Shown here: piece after piece, positions 62,775 to 64,000 of the stretch
Position numbering within the stretch: position 1 is the first letter of the stretch
Layout of the letters: each line of letters begins with the position of its first letter
Source: Rhizophagus clarus
Lineage: Eukaryota; Glomeromycota; Glomeromycetes; Glomerales; Glomeraceae
NCBI GenBank assembly: GCA_015698045.1
Contig: BLAL01000304.1
Coordinates: 992,001 to 1,056,000 of the forward strand
Reading direction: 5' to 3'
Length of the DNA: 64,000 bases
Notes under the pieces: model-generated
Database searches by the model: none
Told to the model about the DNA's origin: nothing
Seen by the model: the letters and a program-made list of their open reading frames with translations, nothing else
Position numbers and translations under genes: made by a program

Positions 62775-64000
62775 TACAGTACGGTAAGTATATAAATATA
62801 AGATACAAATTAATGAGTGATTTAAAAATTGTCAAAGAAGCTACCTCCGTTAAATTCGGCATTAAATCACGGAGAAAGTAATTTGTGTAATATAATTTTC
62901 TGAAAAAAAGGTAATAAAATGAATATCACAAGGTCTTCGATTATTTCCTCTTCTTCGTTGTCTTCGTAAACGTCTTCTCTTCAACTTTTCAGTTTGCGTT
63001 ACCACGAGTGAAATTTTAACAATTTGTTTTAATAAGTTATATCCAGAAAAGCCAATAATATACTGACAATCATAAAATTCGATAGCTTATAATATTTAGC
63101 CGTCAGACATCGGCTCTTGAAAATGGTGAACATGAAACTATTTAACGACAATAGTAAATTGGGTGATTGGTTTAATATTAAATGATTGATCAAAATTATA
63201 TTGTGTAATGGTCAGTTGGTTAATAATATCGATAATACTGCTGATATCGATAATATTGCACTAATTTCTAACCAATGATTCCATATTATTTAACTCTATT
63301 GTAAAAATTCTTTAATGGATTTTGTACTTTCAAAAATCTATGCCTGACTAATCAGATGAAAAAATATTACAGAATATTGAGTCCTGATTCCGAAAATTCT
63401 GACGATTTTATTTTGTCTTTTCACATACTGGAATGATTTATAAGTTTATCTGCTTGGTTTGATTTGTGTTTTATGATCGTTTAGGCAAGTTATATCATAT
63501 TGGAACTTTTTAATTCAAATACATACATTGCATTGTATTGTAAGTATGATCAATTTTGAAAATTTAGGATAAGTAATGAAAAAAAAGAACTATTTGAATT
63601 ATTAACTAAAAAACTTGTGAGATACTTTCTATTCTAACCTTATTGTTAAAAGAATCATTCTAATAATAATGAACAATTACTAATTATATATGCGATTTAC
63701 ACATGGTCACCGGATGCGATCACACCTTATCTTTTATTAGACCTCGGGTCGGATTTCGTTCCAGAGTTTCTGTTATTAATAGCTGTGGATAGTTTTTAAC
63801 TAAATTATTCCCAATTTACCGACAATGTACGAATGTCAAAGAATTGTCTTATTAATAAAATATTTCCATGTTTGTTGTGAAGAATTTATTATAAACCTTT
63901 CAAAATAATTTATAAAGGCCTTTCCTTAGTTTTACTATCAAATAGCTCATTAGTCAGTTTTTCATATACTTTGAATAAATTACCATTTTCAATGCTTAAA
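62775..64000. other. Non-coding DNA at the right edge
   Basis: AT-rich with no supported exon, RNA gene or repeat family. Confidence 0.4.

Noticed and set aside
1..64000. CRISPR arrays, rRNA genes, bacterial operons
   Set aside because: The tandem repeats lack spacer architecture, and the genes have spliceosomal introns typical of a eukaryote.

Overview
The window is AT-rich nuclear DNA from a fungus. Short phase-consistent GT-AG introns (about 65-90 bp in most genes), kinase and F-box families with Glomeromycotina-style motifs, and dense DNA-transposon debris point to an arbuscular mycorrhizal fungus of the Rhizophagus type (R. irregularis or a close relative). This assignment rests on recalled family resemblance, not on a database search. 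No rRNA, tRNA or CRISPR array was found by eye.

Layout. (1) 0-22 kb holds a diverged segmental duplication. Each copy carries a TKL-type kinase gene on the minus strand (259-1936 and 16409-18282) plus several kb of related non-coding DNA. Copy A keeps an intact kinase core but has lost its normal 3' exon. Copy B carries two frameshifts. Between the copies lies a CACTA-like (Tnp2/Plavaka-type) element, about 9.7-15.5 kb, with a 7-exon transposase broken by one in-frame TGA and a divergent multi-exon accessory gene. (2) 22.7-29 kb holds two hAT-type MITEs around a bromodomain / PD-(D/E)XK-like gene (23727-25498), then a decayed F-box/LRR-type pseudogene. (3) 30.3-54.3 kb holds four tandem minus-strand genes, each with 8 exons and all phase-consistent, encoding 345-348 aa seven-transmembrane GPCR-like proteins. 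All four have a TATA-like box near the start, and a related non-coding module lies upstream of each at varying distance. A 5'-truncated non-LTR retrotransposon with a 13-bp target duplication sits upstream of the first. (4) 58.55-62.77 kb holds a complete Tc1-type DD34E element whose unusually long terminal inverted repeats (about 1.3-1.46 kb) are built from about 335-bp tandem units. Its transposase has one in-frame TGA.

How the parts relate. The receptor array and the kinase pair look like lineage-expanded signalling genes spread by local duplication. Mobile elements have since separated, interrupted or re-terminated the copies: a MITE now supplies the last codons of kinase A, and the LINE fragment is present in only one of two duplicated receptor units. 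Exon models were built by hand from splice motifs, reading phase and comparison between paralogs inside the window.
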